Shown here piece after piece: positions 27,901 through 42,900 of a stretch of 64,000 nucleotides of DNA. The notes under the pieces are model-generated. The model did not search any database. It was given only the letters and a program-made list of their open reading frames with translations, and had not been told where the DNA came from. This stretch comes from Antedon bifida. Its lineage: Eukaryota > Echinodermata > Crinoidea > Comatulida > Antedonidae. A program made the translations under genes and the position numbers. Position 1 is the stretch's first letter. Every line of letters begins with the position of its first letter. The stretch covers positions 14,818,001 to 14,882,000 of the forward strand of contig OY727097.1 in NCBI GenBank assembly GCA_963402885.1. The letters are read 5' to 3'.

Positions 27901-30900
27901 TTGCTTATTCGGAACTGATATCTATGCCACACCTGGAGGATATTACTGTCCAGGTTCATCGTCAGGGCAAGTTCCTCTTCACCACCGTCTACTCTATTGA
28001 TGTTATCTGCACAATGGAAATGGCATTCCCTCAGAAAACGGTGTACCCGGGTGTTTTGCAAGAGCTTCATTCATAATTCGTTCGAAAAAGATATTAAAGA
28101 GTGTAGGCGAAAGTAGCCAGCCTTGGGGTAAACTGATGTATGAAAACATTCGCCAACATATTCTTAAACCACTACATATTGGTGACCTTGGCATAACTGT
28201 TAGATGGGGTGGATCCGCTTGTGTTTCTTGTTATATTTGTTCATTGTTGCCCATAGTGCCTCATGCCAAACTCTGTCGAAGGTGTTCTTTCATCTATAAA
28301 AGACTTAACCTTCTACTGCAGTCAGCAAGTGCAATAGGTAAAAAAACTTAGTTGGAAGTATGACTGAAATCAAAGAAGGAGCTGTTTTGGGTTTACTCAT
28401 AGTGCCAACGCATCAATTGCCCCATACCAGTGGTAGTTTGGACAACAATGTCAACACAAGGGTGTCAACTGGAATCCGAAAGAATGGGGATATGTTCAAG
28501 CTACAGATCATATTTAACCCCTCCCAGCAGATTTACCATCAGCTCAAAATTCTCTTCTAAGGGTAATTCTATGTCTACAATCTTGCTAGGGTGAAATGCC
28601 GGGTAGAAAACTAATTAAAGTACGAAAATATTTGGACATACAGTATGCTGTTTAAATGTACGGTCAGTTAAGAGAAAAACGTTAGCTATCAATGACTATA
28701 TTTTATCTAATGATCTTGATATTTTTGCAATTACTGGGACATGGCTTGGAACGTCTATTGATAATGTATTGATTGGTGAATTAGTCTCACCGGGATATTA
28801 TTGCTGGTGATCGAGTAACCTTAGTTTGTAAAACATCTATCAAGATAAAAATATTGCGTTTTGCTTCTTGTAGTGGTGTATCGGCCTCTTCCTTCTTCTA
28901 CAAATGGTCTGCATAATAGCGATTTTTTTCGATGAATGGTCAACATTTCTTTCATCTTGTATGACAATTACTCAGTATATGTTGATTGTGGGAGACCTTA
29001 ATTTTCATCTGGATGTCTCCATCGATTGTAATTCATGGCATTTTACCAACATGCTTGACTACGGTTTATGCCAGCTTGTTCGGGAACCGACCCATATCAT
29101 TGGTCATATACCTGATGTCGTAATTGTTTGTGATACAGGCAATATAATATCAAACATCTCAGTCATCGACCCAGAACTCTCAGACAATAACGGTGAAATG
29201 ACATGCGATGATCTTACTGTACGTTTTACTACTGCTATTGTAAAACCTAGTCCAACTTATAAGAAGGTAATATATACAGAAAGCTCCGTGCAATTGATGT
29301 TGATGCATTTAGGAAAGATATTACGCCATTCGTTTTACCATCTTTCTTTTCTAATACAACTGAGGAATTATTGTCAATTTACAACATTGGCCTAAAGGTC
29401 ATTGTTAGATAAATATGCACCTATATGTTCAAAGATTGTGGTACAAAGGCCCAAACTGTACACAGATCAGCTAAGCTAAGCATCTTCGTCGTAAGTATGA
29501 GAGAAAATGGCGTAAGACCAAGTAAACCGTAGACCATCAATGTTATCGATCCCAATGCTCTGTTGTTAATCGACTACTTCATCAATCAAGGGTTAGGTAT
29601 TATTCGGAAAAAATTGTTGATCATAAGAAGTTGTTTAAACTCTCGAGACACTTGTTTGGTGATACTGATGACCTAACTCTGCCTAATCATACACATACTG
29701 ATGATTTGTCCAACGATTTTAATGTATTCTTTAGTTCTAAAATTTCCAAAATTTGACTCGATATTCAAAGAAGTTGCTCTACTACTAATAGGGCCCCCAT
29801 TCACATAAGCCTGAATTTGATAGTAACCCATTAGTCCGATGCATGACAATCCCACAAGATGTGCAACGTACAATAATTTTAAACGCAAAGACAAAATCAT
29901 GTGAACTTGACCCTATACCAACATGGCTTGTGAAGGTATTGATGAACTAATTACACTCATTACTGCTATTATAAATTCTTTGCTGCTTCATGCTTGTGTG
30001 TGTACCTAATGATTTTAAACATGCGATTATTAAGCCTCTTATAAAAAACTATTGTAATTCTTTATTATATGGACTTCCTAATTCAACAATCAAGACATTA
30101 CAGAAGGTTCAGAACACTACAGCCCGCATCACATGTAAAAAATCTAAATTCGAGCATATACTCCTGCTCTTAAAGACCTTCATTGGTTACCTGTTACACT
30201 TACAGTACATCAACGTATCAAGTTCAAGCTGCTCACTATTATATTAAAAGCAATGTATGAACAGAAATGCTGATATATTACAACCCAAACAGACCCCTTG
30301 TTGAACCCACAAATGTGAAAACGCCCACAAATATGAAAACAACCACAAATGTGAAAACGTATTACCCACAAATATGAAAACAACCACAAATGTGAAAACG
30401 CATCACCCACAAATGTGAAAACAACCACACATGTGAAAACGCATCATCCACAAATGTAATCAACAGCGCCCACAAATGTGAAAACGACCATCGCCCACAA
30501 ATGTAAAAAAAAATATTTCAAATCAAATTTAGTGCTAGACCCAAACAAGTTTATTTATTTTCTGATGCTGTAATGCTTTATAATGTTGTAATTCGATGTT
30601 TAAAAATTAAAATGATAGTAAATATACAGTATAAATATATAAATAGTACTTTTGGTGTATTTTTTTATGTTGAAATTTATAAACTGTATTTTAAATTTTA
30701 ACGATCTATATAATAATGGTATTTTTAAGAGGTGACAAAATGCTTATTATAATCTTATCTAATTTGTCATACTTTTTAATGTTGTATTTATATGTTTTAA
30801 TATGTATAGTGTAATGTATAAATAATAACTGTAGGTCTAAATAATAGGCACAAATTGTAATAATGAAACTGAATATAAATTTTAACTACCCTTTTAAATA

Positions 30901-33900
30901 GATTATATCTATGTATTTCGGGTTACTTTTTGTCTGTTTTTTTATGTATCTATGTAAAGCGCCCTTGAGCATGTTTTTTTCAAGAAAATGGCGCTATAGG
31001 CCTATAAATGTGGTATATTATTATATTATTCAATGCGATTGCAAAATTGACTACAATACAAGGGTCGGGGTCATAATCGTTTGGTATGCCTAACTAGTTC
31101 ATACATAAAGCTGGTCTGATTATAAGGTTTCACTGAAATGCATTTTTTTCTGATAAATCAGGTTGAAGAACTATACATCTTTCTCAAACTTTGAGAAAAA
31201 TGGCAGCCATTTTGAACTATATTTACCATCTTGAATTTTTAAAAGTTGAACAATTAATTGTTATTTTCTCCAATGATAGTTTCTTGCAAAATATAATTAT
31301 GTTCTAATGACTGTGGTTGAACACATTATTTGCCAAAATCGTATGCTTTAATGATGTTTGGGTAAAATTGAGAGAAAACAGCCATTTTAGTTATAATGTA
31401 ATTTAGCAATTAATTGTCTTCATCTCGCTTTTTTCTCCATTTTTTATATGTTGTTCAGATTGGTCTTAGGAAGTACTACCACAACAAAAATAAATTCTGT
31501 TGTAATTTTGTCTAGGTCAAACCGTAGTTTGACCGGACTATTATTACAAAGTGCGACAGCTCGATTACTACAAAGTGTGACGATTATTACAAAGTGCGGC
31601 AGTACAAACGGGGTTTACAGAGTAATTAGATGCGATGTTTTTTTTCAAGACAGTACGTTATTTTATGTCCTTGCTTGAGTCATGGAGCTATAAAATTAGT
31701 TATAGCTCCTTGCTTGAGTATTGAGTTCTTTAGTGAGATCTTGCTTATTATTAAATTATCCAGGACCAGGGCTTTAAATGACTGCGACATATTAACTATC
31801 TTTGCTTGATCTGACTTCCCAATGCCAAGATTAACATTGATGGTGAATGTGGTGTTTCAAGCCAAGTGAGGGGTACGTGCAGTTCTCTACAATACAGTCA
31901 TTCTCGCTACAAAGTAGGCCTTTGTGATCTATAAGACCCGCAATTTGAGTTGGTTCATTTAGGTATGTTATTACCGGCACCCCTTTAAATTATAAAATTA
32001 AACACTTTTTTTAAATCACACTGAATTATATAGCACCCCTTATAATTAATGTTTGTTAAACTTACATTGTCTGCAAGATCCAAATTAACACCTGCCTTGA
32101 GTAAAATAGTGCAAGTATCTGTGTGGCCGCTATATGCAGCCGAATGTAAAGGTGTCCAACCATCCTGAAATATTACAAACATTATGTTATAGTATTTTTC
32201 ACTCTACAATATTTAATATCGTACTGAAATCAATTCGATGTGATCAATTAAAAATAACTTTATGGATTTAAATAATGCTACATTGTTAAATTAAATAAAG
32301 ATTTTTAAGAGCGGTTGACTACAAATATCATTGATCAACCTATTCCATTAAAAAGTGGCCAAATGCCAAAGAATGGATTTTCTTCATACTTTAGTAATTA
32401 ATTACACTTTTGGTAAATATAACAAAACTGAAATATATTTGAAAACAAATTAATGGTTACCATGGTAACAGGTGTGTGATTTTACCATGTTGGCATGTGA
32501 ATTTTGCTCTTGTTTTAATATGGACGAAAAAGAATTTGTAAATTGTTTTTGTGAAATCTTTTTGTACCAATCTTGCTGTACCAATTTTGCTCTAATGTAA
32601 AACAAACATTTAGGTACATCAATTATTGAATTTAGGAGATACCATTATTTTTCTTAGGGGTGTTTTCAGGAATTTCATACATTGGACTTTTTTTTTTATG
32701 TTTTTCAAAGAGTTATAAACTCCGATGGTAACACTTCAAAAGCAACCATGGTGCAGGCATGGTTGGTTGCTCTTGCTGTTTCCATTATCGTGGGGAATCA
32801 TGTAATTTCTGTGTAGTGTTTCTAGATAAATGGTTGAAATTTGCAAAAATGGATTGCTTTGTAGACTAAGTCAATTAATAAATTATATAATTCTCTTTTA
32901 GTTATAGATGATGGCCTTGATATTTTTTCTGATTCATTGAATCAGTTTAAGAACAAAGTGTTAAGTATTTTATAATTTTCTTATGCTACCTTTTTTTTGG
33001 CATTGTTCATGAATTTGTATCCGTTTTGTGTTTACCCTCCTGTTATTGGCGAATTTATTTTGCTGTTGGTTGGGTTTGGAAATAAATAAATAAAAAAATA
33101 AATAAATTCGCTCATGTTATTTGTAATATAGAAATAGGGGATATAGATTTTTCAGTCCAAAATGTTTTTTTTGTTATGTTAAAACATACTAAAATATAGG
33201 CATATATATAGATACTAGTATCTAAAATTAACCCTGGGTTGTTTATTAGTAATTACTTATTTTCCATAAATTCAAAATGGCTGCCATTTGAAAACTTTTC
33301 CCTAATTATCTCTATAGCTACTACTTTTTTTGTAAAGACTGTCTTAAACACATACGAACATCCTTAAAATTCAGAATAACTAATTTAATTTTGCCTTTGA
33401 AGTCTAGGTCTAAGGTCAATTTAGTAAACTTTTTTTGATTAAGAATGTATTAGGTACAAATATAAATGTGGCATTAAACCTTTAAAATAACATTTAATCT
33501 GCTTTCGATCTTCTGGAGACACAGGGTTAAAGGTCAAATGCTTAAATGACACCCCCCTCCCCCCCACACTTTTTTAAATTATTGAATAAGTCATTTTACT
33601 GTTACAATAGTTATTCACTTTGACAAAAAATGGATGGAAACGAAAAATTATTTAACATAATAAAATCATAATTTAAAAAAAAGAGTAGTAAACTGGAAGC
33701 CCACTGTCTGAAATTCAATGAGTTTGTATTTGATTTAGGCCTACTGTTTTTTCATTTTTTATAAGCTAAATCATTATTTTTTAAATAACCTGATTAAAAC
33801 TACAAAATGACTTCAATGTTTGATTTTACGTAATATCCTTTATAGTATCCGATTAAATCATAGTTCAAGAATTTAGATTTTCACTCCGATCAAGTATATG

Positions 33901-36900
33901 GTGACCGAGTTGTTCCATCCAACCCAATATATTTATAGAAAAGACAACTTCAAAGAAAACGTCACATAGAACGGACACAGACCAAGGCTATCAAATTGTT
34001 TGATAGCCTTGCACGCTAGACTATTGAAAGTGGTCTATTATTTGGCCTGATGAAGATTAACAAAAACATCTTGTGATTAAGTTTTTGACATGGCCACAAG
34101 TATAAGCATTGAAGTAGTGAAGGGAAAACGGGTTACAAGCAACAAAATACAGTACATGGGATATGAGCGGTCTACACTACGTACATTTTTTGGTATCTTT
34201 ATGTATGCCTACCTATATCCAGTAAACACAAAGATTGATGTTAACATTGAATATTGTCATCCCTAAAGTGGGATTTTATTCTAATACTCTAATTCATTTA
34301 AGCATCGTAATACACATGTTTATAGCTATGAATATGTACGAACACAAAACACTGAGTTCTAGATTATTAAACAATTTTGAGTAGGGTTTGATCAATTTAT
34401 GACATTACTTTACAAATAACATTATCCTGAAATCAGAAAAATACTAATTTTGTGACATCAGTATAACAAAAAAAAGTATTCTCCAAATGTGTTTGCCTTT
34501 TATCCATTCACACAAGGTCCATAGAATACATATTATAGGCCTAATCAAGAACAACGCAATTCAAGTGTGACCATAGACGTTGTGAAGATCCAAACTTTGG
34601 CCAAAATTGGATTTTTTACCATAAGTAAAAACACCCCTATTGAAAATAAATGGTACGGTACATTACCATGCCCGACCAACATTTTTTTGCTTTCATCATC
34701 TTGTGTTAAAAATTAAATGTCAACAATCCGTGTAAGAGTTATTGAAATCAACATTTACCTTATTTGACAGTGAAATAATAGGAAAAATTAAGAAAATGCT
34801 GTAATTTTGTTAATGGCCGTTACTATGGCAACAAGATACAGATATCAAAAATAATTTTATCTGTGCATGTTTCAACCAAACCTTTTTCATTGTGCAAATT
34901 TTAAAGAAAATCTATTTTTGACTTGGCCACCTAAAGGTCGAAATTTATGGACAACTGCTCTTAAGATGAGGTATTGTTACGTATACATTTATTTTGCTTG
35001 TATAATATTCATTTTTGTATGTTTCTTTGCCTGAAATGTAAACACTTCATCCGGTGGTGCTAAGTAGTCTGAATGTAAATTATAATGCAGTGGTGTTTCC
35101 GTTTCAACAGGCAGTTACGACTGAATACGTATCCAGGCTCCAAATTTTGACTGCTAAATTCTTACTCGTGGTTTCTGTTTTCCAATACTGGGGGAGGGAT
35201 TACGTTTTTAAAATAAATGTTTTACCAAATCAATGGATATCTCGATTCATATCCTTTTATTGTATCATTTGCAAATCAATAGTGTTGCTCTGTACGGCAA
35301 AAAACAATAAAATAAAAACACGACACACGCTAACATTCAGTGCTATAAAGGCAGATAGTAAACCCTATTACGAGAGGTTATGGACCTCTTTCTTGAACAA
35401 TTGTGCATGGGATGGGTTGGTCTTGCACAATTGAATGTGTTTTTTTAGTAAAATCTGCAATTATTTAAATTGAGATCTGCTCAATTCTAAGTATACGTGA
35501 AGCATAATTAACAATATGTTTGAGTTCCAACTTGTCCTTACATAGGGTCCCGGTAAACTATAAAAAAATGCTGAAAAAATGAGAAAAAGAGTCTTTACGC
35601 AAAAAGTAAAAATGTTGAGCTCTTTTGATAGCCTAGAGATTTATTTACAATCTCGTCTTCAGAGTGGGTACCGTATTTCATACTGTACGTGATTTTACGT
35701 TATAAAATGTGGTCATTATTTCGAGTGTTTCACCTGCTTTGATAGAGACAATACTGTAATGAGTTGAAAATGATTCGTCGTTGTTTATTAGTAAACACAT
35801 AGTGTACCGCAAACCAAACTAATGTATGTGTGCACATAATAGTACTAGTAAGTAACATTTGTAATTGAGAGCGTTTTAAAAAAACTCCTAAAAACGTACA
35901 GAATCATAATTATAATGTAGTGCATTTGGAATTTTGACGTAATGATAAACATTCTTCTAACAGAGTTCAACTTAGATTTTTTTTCTCGGGTTACTCGTAT
36001 TTTGATTCAAAATTCAAAATGAGAAAAATGAAATGAATGAAAATAAATGAACAAATTAGCAAACTGATCACACAACATTCTATTCGAACTAGTGGCAAGT
36101 AGCGGTCAGGCTTTGTTATTCAATAGAGTGTTAACTGTACGGTTTAGAATATTCAGAAACTAATCAATTAATACAAAAAATGTTTTATTTTATTATCAAG
36201 AATACTAATATTTTATTAACTACTTTGTTCTGATTACCACATTTTTTCTGATGGCTATATTATCTTCCTTCGATGTCCGCCGCTCTTTCCAATCGACGCT
36301 GTTCTCTTCGAGCTTCCTAAATCTCATCATTAAACCACTATAAATGTTTGCTATGTTTCGCGAACGCATCTTTTGAGGGCAAAAATGCGTATTCAAAACC
36401 CTTGACGTAACTGTGTTGTAGACATTAACAGTTCTTCGACGTATGTAAAAGAAGTGTTGTTAGTCGCGTGCGTGTACCGCGACTCTACAGCTCACTATGT
36501 CGGTCGGTTGGTCGGTAAACACTAACTTGATCGAGCACGCGACTGCAGCCATGAATATGGCCTTGTTTTTTTTCAAATCTGACTCAGATCAATTATTTTA
36601 AACTTCCGTAATTATTAACAATCTTTCGCTCTGGCTGGGGGTTTCACTGGTCCATACAACAATGGATCAAATGATTGTCGGATCCATACGTATTGGGTAG
36701 CACATGGCAATCAATTAATTTATGATCAACCGGACAATCCGACAGATAAAGTGATCAAGGATGTGACCTAGTTAATGATGACTAGTCACGAATTGCTGCA
36801 AACCATTCTTACAGATTGATGAAAGGTATGTATCACATTTTTACCGAGAAGTATGACTTTCAAGGCAAATCATCAAATTCCTCAAGAAACTGAGAGGTCT

Positions 36901-39900
36901 TGAAGCCATTCTATTCATATGCGGATACATTTTGACATTCAGTTACACAAGAATCCTCAAAAGTAGTTTACGTTACCCGTTGGAGATATAAAAACATTAA
37001 TTTGACTTTTGAAAATAATATCGATACCTCCGTGTTTATCACATCGCCTACAGTAGAGAAATTTAAAAATGAATACCCTAATGGTGTACTTTCGCCTATA
37101 ACAACATGATCATCCTCACTTAACAATGATTCAGTACGGTAATAACTGGTATATCTAGGCCTATATCATTTTCAAGAACAATTCAACAATTGTAAATGTT
37201 GTATTACACACATACTGTGCATTCCACATATTATATATGGTATTCTGTGTCAGGGTATTATTATAATTAATTATTATTTATTATAATTAATAATTACTCG
37301 CATATTACAGATACTCTTAAAGAATTACATTGGCTTCCGGTTCAGCACCGCATTGTCTATAAAATATTGTTAATTATTAGTTTATACGTGTATAACTTAG
37401 ATTCGTTAAAACAATTATTAAAAACTCATCTTTTTGCCCAGGCTTATACATAGTCATAATTCTTTCCATTTTAAATTCAACGTTTTCACTTTCAATAAAT
37501 TATAATTCTGTAATATCATGTGCATAATGATGTGTTTTACAATTGTGATCATTGTATCTCGTATATCTTGGCCTAGATTGAGCTTCATCGGAAATCAAAC
37601 TGGAAATTATCAGTTTTACTAAAATATAATATAGTGTCGCTGTGTTATCAAAGAAAGTATAGAATAATAAAATCACATTATGTGTTCGATTCTCTGAACA
37701 CAAATATACCAATTGAAATACCATGATTTATGTAATTCGTTTTTCTCAATTTATAGTTCTTTCAAATGTGCTTACTATATGTTTTCAATCTTTTCTGAAA
37801 ATTGATTTTACCACATTCAATTACCTGTTTCCTAGATACAAACAAGCCAAACACCAGAATATCCATCATTACTAACAGGTAAGTTATCAGGGAGAGTTAT
37901 GGCTTCAGGTTGATGTAATTACTTTTCCATCACATTGAACCCGTACGTTCTATCACTTAATATTAAGATTACACACCTGTTCATGTGCGCCATATTATTG
38001 CTCATATACAGTATCCTTTACCAAAAATAATTTTGCAAACACGGTTAATGTATTGATTCAACATTACTTTGTTTACCAATTGGGGTTGCATATTCATGTG
38101 AAGTAATAATTATATAAGTTCAACAATCATAACACCAAATCTTCAGATGTCTCTCTGTATGCAATATTCTGCCCTTATATTAGCATAAACTGCATTGTCA
38201 ACTTGGTTCTTGATTCAGCTCAACCAATTGGGTGCAGTGGAATCTGATAAACTGCTGTAACATCAACATGGGCTGATTTTGAACCATAACACTGGAGTAA
38301 TTATATTCTTCACTAAAGATGCCCTGATTTCTTTATAACCTAAAGTCCCCGACTGGGGAATATGCGAGCGAAGTGAGCATCACTTGGCTGGGGCCAGGGA
38401 ACCCTGTGTGGGTCCAGGGAAGACGAAGGCCCCGAAATCAACACGTTCTAGCGTAATTTGAGACTCTTTAACCACATTCAGAGGAGGAAACTTTGTAATT
38501 TGTTATGGTAGATGTAAATAAAAGAGAGAGAATAAATGAGATCCGACGATATGCGTAAACTGTGTTTAAATAAATTCTTTCAATTTTAAAAATGAAGTGA
38601 CCTTTAAAGTTCAGTATAATACCTATCAGTTAAATGTTAGCATAGAAAATATACGAACCATGAACGTAAGACTTGCCCACGGGCCAAGAGGTATTCTATT
38701 ATTATTCAACGTTCTCATGTTTTAAAATCGCTAATCGCGTGACCCTTTGCAACTTTTTGTTGTTTAGGATGTTCCAGCATGCGCGATGCTACATTCTAGG
38801 CGTTGGTGTAGTAAACAACCCAATGAAAGTGGCAGTGGGTAGACTTGTAAATGATAGTTGCGAATGAATTGCCGTTTCTTACAAAGGGAGCATACCTCCT
38901 CTCGTAACTACGCATTTTAGTCCATGGATGTGTATAGCATGGCCCCCGGATGTCGACGCGTAAGTTGAGCCAACTTCCAAATATAGAGTTACTGTATAAA
39001 TGTTTCGTACAAATCGACACCGCCAGACAAGTGCGTCCAATCACTAGCAAGGATTCAGATTTTGGTCGCAGATTTCGACGCGTGAACCGCAATGAAAATG
39101 AGTTCGTGAATTAGACGTTTTACTATTGGTTACTAGAAATTAGTTTGATAAAATAAATTCTACAATATTAGTAAGCCTAATAATACTTTTCCTCAGACAT
39201 TATGGGGACGGCACCTCTGCTGCACACGTGCCGGTGTATGAATGAGAATCAATAAGGCATTTAATTAAAATGCAGGCCGTCTTAAAATTACGTAAAATGT
39301 TTCGATAAATATATTCTCATCATCAGAACTGTAATCAAAGCCTAGAGTACTTTTTAAGATTGATTTGAGTATTTTACTTTATATTTGTTTGAAACATGAT
39401 TGTTAATTGATGTTTATGTACGGGTAATACGTACGTGCCTTGAACAGGCTGTATTACAGTACTACTTTTATTTAAACCATTTCTCATTTGTATAGAGAAC
39501 TTGAAAGGAAACACTTTTACAGAAGATACAACATCATTTCATTATAATTATAAAATAAAGACCGTCTTAACATTACGTGACATGTTTCGATAAATATATT
39601 CTCATCAGAACTGTAATCAAAGTAGTATTTGTATACGTACTACACAGTTGCGTTTAAATGAGTCAATAATTATCATGAGAATAGATTTATCGAAACATGT
39701 CACGTAATTTTAAGACGGTCTGTGTTTTCATTAAATGCCTTATGATATTACTGATTCTCACTCGTAATTTTGGTGGTATTAATATGTTTATGTAATTTAT
39801 ACACAGTGAAAGAGCTTATTTTAGTATCCTATAATAATACATTTTTCTATATAAAGAGAAGATAGAATTTAAAATCAGTTACAAAAGCCGACGATACGAG

Positions 39901-42900
39901 AGAATTACATGTTTTAAAAAACACCCACTTGTTATTTTTAAAAAACATTGCAAATCATGAAGGTCCGATGGCATGCGTGACAGGCGAAACAACGCAACAA
40001 AAATGTTGGATAAAAACGAAAATGGCATGTTTTGTTTTACTGTAGGCCTATCAAGTAGGCCTGCAATGAAACGTGTATTTTATGTACCCCACGGTACAAA
40101 ATGTCATACAAGTAGTACATTTAATCTAAACACAACCTAGATCGTGAACATAATTCGTAGGCTTTTGCTGTAGCGTACGTACACAGTACACGAGGTACGC
40201 ATGTTGGTCCCTGGATGGAACATGCTGTATTACGCGTAAACCGTGTATTCAACGATGTCACTGGATCAGTAACTCAATAATAATAATAATAATAATAATA
40301 ATTTCTTCAATTTTTCAATTCATCATGTGTTTACTTACTTACTTTAATTGTACTGATTGGAATAATTAATCAGTATAATAATGCTTGCCTTCTAATCAAT
40401 GTTAGTTACATTGAAAACCTCATCCAAAGGATGCGATGTAAATCCACTCAACAATTTGTTGAATGGCAAGGGGAGTCATGGGTCGGCGAATTCACTTGTT
40501 ATTGTTTGTCTTTTTTTTTTTAAATATTTTGATGACGAAGTAACAGTTACTGTATAGTCAGAGTGACACTAGTTATAAGTATTATTGTTTCAGATTTGTA
40601 ATAATTACGTCAAGTAAAGCCTCTTCTCTAGTAGTAGTCTAGGACCTGGGTCAGATTTGTATGCATTTAATTTAGGAGAGAATATCTCAACTGTTATAGG
40701 ATAATTTGACCCCAACGAACAACATGGAATGTGTGCCAAATTCGCTATCCGGGACGAACATGCCCAAAATCGGGGTCAAAGGTTAAAAATGTGTGGTTCT
40801 TGTATCTCGACAACCACTTGTCGTACAGATTTGCTTTTGGTGTCAAATTGTTCAGAATATACATATTTATATTCGGTCTAACACAACTTTTAACGAAAAA
40901 ATTACCGGAAATGCTTTTACTGACCTTTGACCCAAAAATGACAAAAAAATACATTTTCAGGTTAAATTATTCTTTAAAATGCCAATGAACAAACTGTATG
41001 GTATCAAATGAAAGCATACACAATATGCTACCCATTTCTACCCAACTTGTATTGAACATTTTTAATTATGAAGCTAATTGTATGGAAAATGTGCATATTT
41101 TGGTTATTTTTATACAAAAAATGAATATTTGGTAGCGTAATTGTTATGTTTATTTATATAATATTAAATAATTTAAGTGTTTGGAAAACTATTTGGTATC
41201 AAATGAAAGCCCATAAAATATTGTATCTATTGCTACCCAACTTGTATTAAAAATCTGTAATTATGATGCTAATTTTGTTATAAATGTGCATATTTTATTA
41301 TTTTTTTTACTAAAATGAGTATATTAAATAGTGTAAATTTAGTTTGGTTTATTTATAACATTAAATAATTCAAGTGTTCTTTTGGTGTCAAATTGTTCAG
41401 AATATACATATTTATATTCGGTCTAACACAACTTTTAGCGAAAAAATGACCGGAAATGCTTTTACTGACCTTTGACCCAAAAACACATTTTCGGGTTAAA
41501 TTATTCTTTAAAATGCCAATGGACAAACTGTATGGTATCAAATGAAAGCATACACAATATGCTCCCATTGCTACCCAACTTGTATTTAATTATGAAGCTA
41601 ATTGTATGGAAAATGTGCATATTTTGATTATTTTTATACAAAAAATGAATATTTGGTAGCGTAATTGTTATGTTTATTTATATAATATTAAATAATTTAA
41701 GTGTTTGGAAAAACTATTTGGTATCAAATGAAAGCCCATAAAATATTGTATCTATTGCTACCCAACTTGTATTAAAAATCTGTAATTATGATGCTAATTT
41801 TCTGAAAAATATTCATATTTTATTGATTTTTGACAAAAATGAGTATACTAGATAGTGTAAATTTATTTTGGTTTATTTATAATATTAAATAATATTTCAA
41901 GTGTTCTTTTGGTGTCAAATTGTTAAGAATATACATATTTATATTTGGTCTAACACAACTTTTAGCGAAAAAATGACCGGAAATGCTTTTACTGACCTTT
42001 GACCCAAAAATGACCAAAAAACACATTTTCTGGTTAAATTATTCTTTAAAATGCCAATGGACAAACTGTATGGTATCAAATGATATATCATATAAATATG
42101 TATATTCTGAACAATTTGACACCAAAAGAACACTTGAATTATTTAATGTTATAAATAAACCAAACTAAATTTACACTATTTAATATACTCATTTTAGTAA
42201 AAAAAATAATAAAATATGCACATTTATAACAAAATTAGCATCATAATTACAGATTTTTAATACAAGTTGGGTAGCAATAGATACAATATTTTATGGGCTT
42301 TCATTTGATACCAAATAGTTTTTCCAAACACTTAAATTATTTAATATTATATAAATAAACATAACAATTACGCTACCAAATATTCATTTTTTGTATAAAA
42401 ATAATCAAAATATGCACATTTTCCATACAATTAGCTTCATAATTAAAAATGTTCAATACAAGTTGGGTAGCAATGGGTATGTAGCATATTGTGTATGCTT
42501 TCATTTGATACCATACAGTTTGTCCATTGGCATTTTAAAGAATAATTTAACCCGAAAATTTGTTTTTTGGTCATTTTTGGGTCAAAGGTCAGTAAAAGCA
42601 TTTCCGGTCATTTTTTCGCTAAATGTTGTGTTAGACCGAATATAAATATGTATATTCTGAACAATTTACCACCAAAAGCAAATCTGTACGACAAGTGGTT
42701 GTCGAGATATAAGAACCACACATTTTTAACCTTTGACCCCGATTTTGGGCATGTTCGTCCCGGAGAGCGAATTTGGCACACATTCCATGTTGTTCGTTGG
42801 GGTCAAATTATCCTATAACAGTTGAGATATTCTCTCCTAAATTAAATGCATACAAATCTGACCCAGGTCCTAGACTATAGGTATGTCAACCACTTTACTT

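Noticed and set aside
29673-29900. 75-codon minus-strand frame.
   Set aside because: Shadow of the L2-like LINE coding region on the opposite strand.
35054-35434. 126-codon plus-strand frame.
   Set aside because: It lies largely in a dispersed repeat, and the second copy at 58.1 kb does not keep the frame.
40731-42818. Several 60-85-codon frames with similar peptides on both strands.
   Set aside because: They are inverted copies of each other in the arms of the palindromic element and contain no transposase motif.
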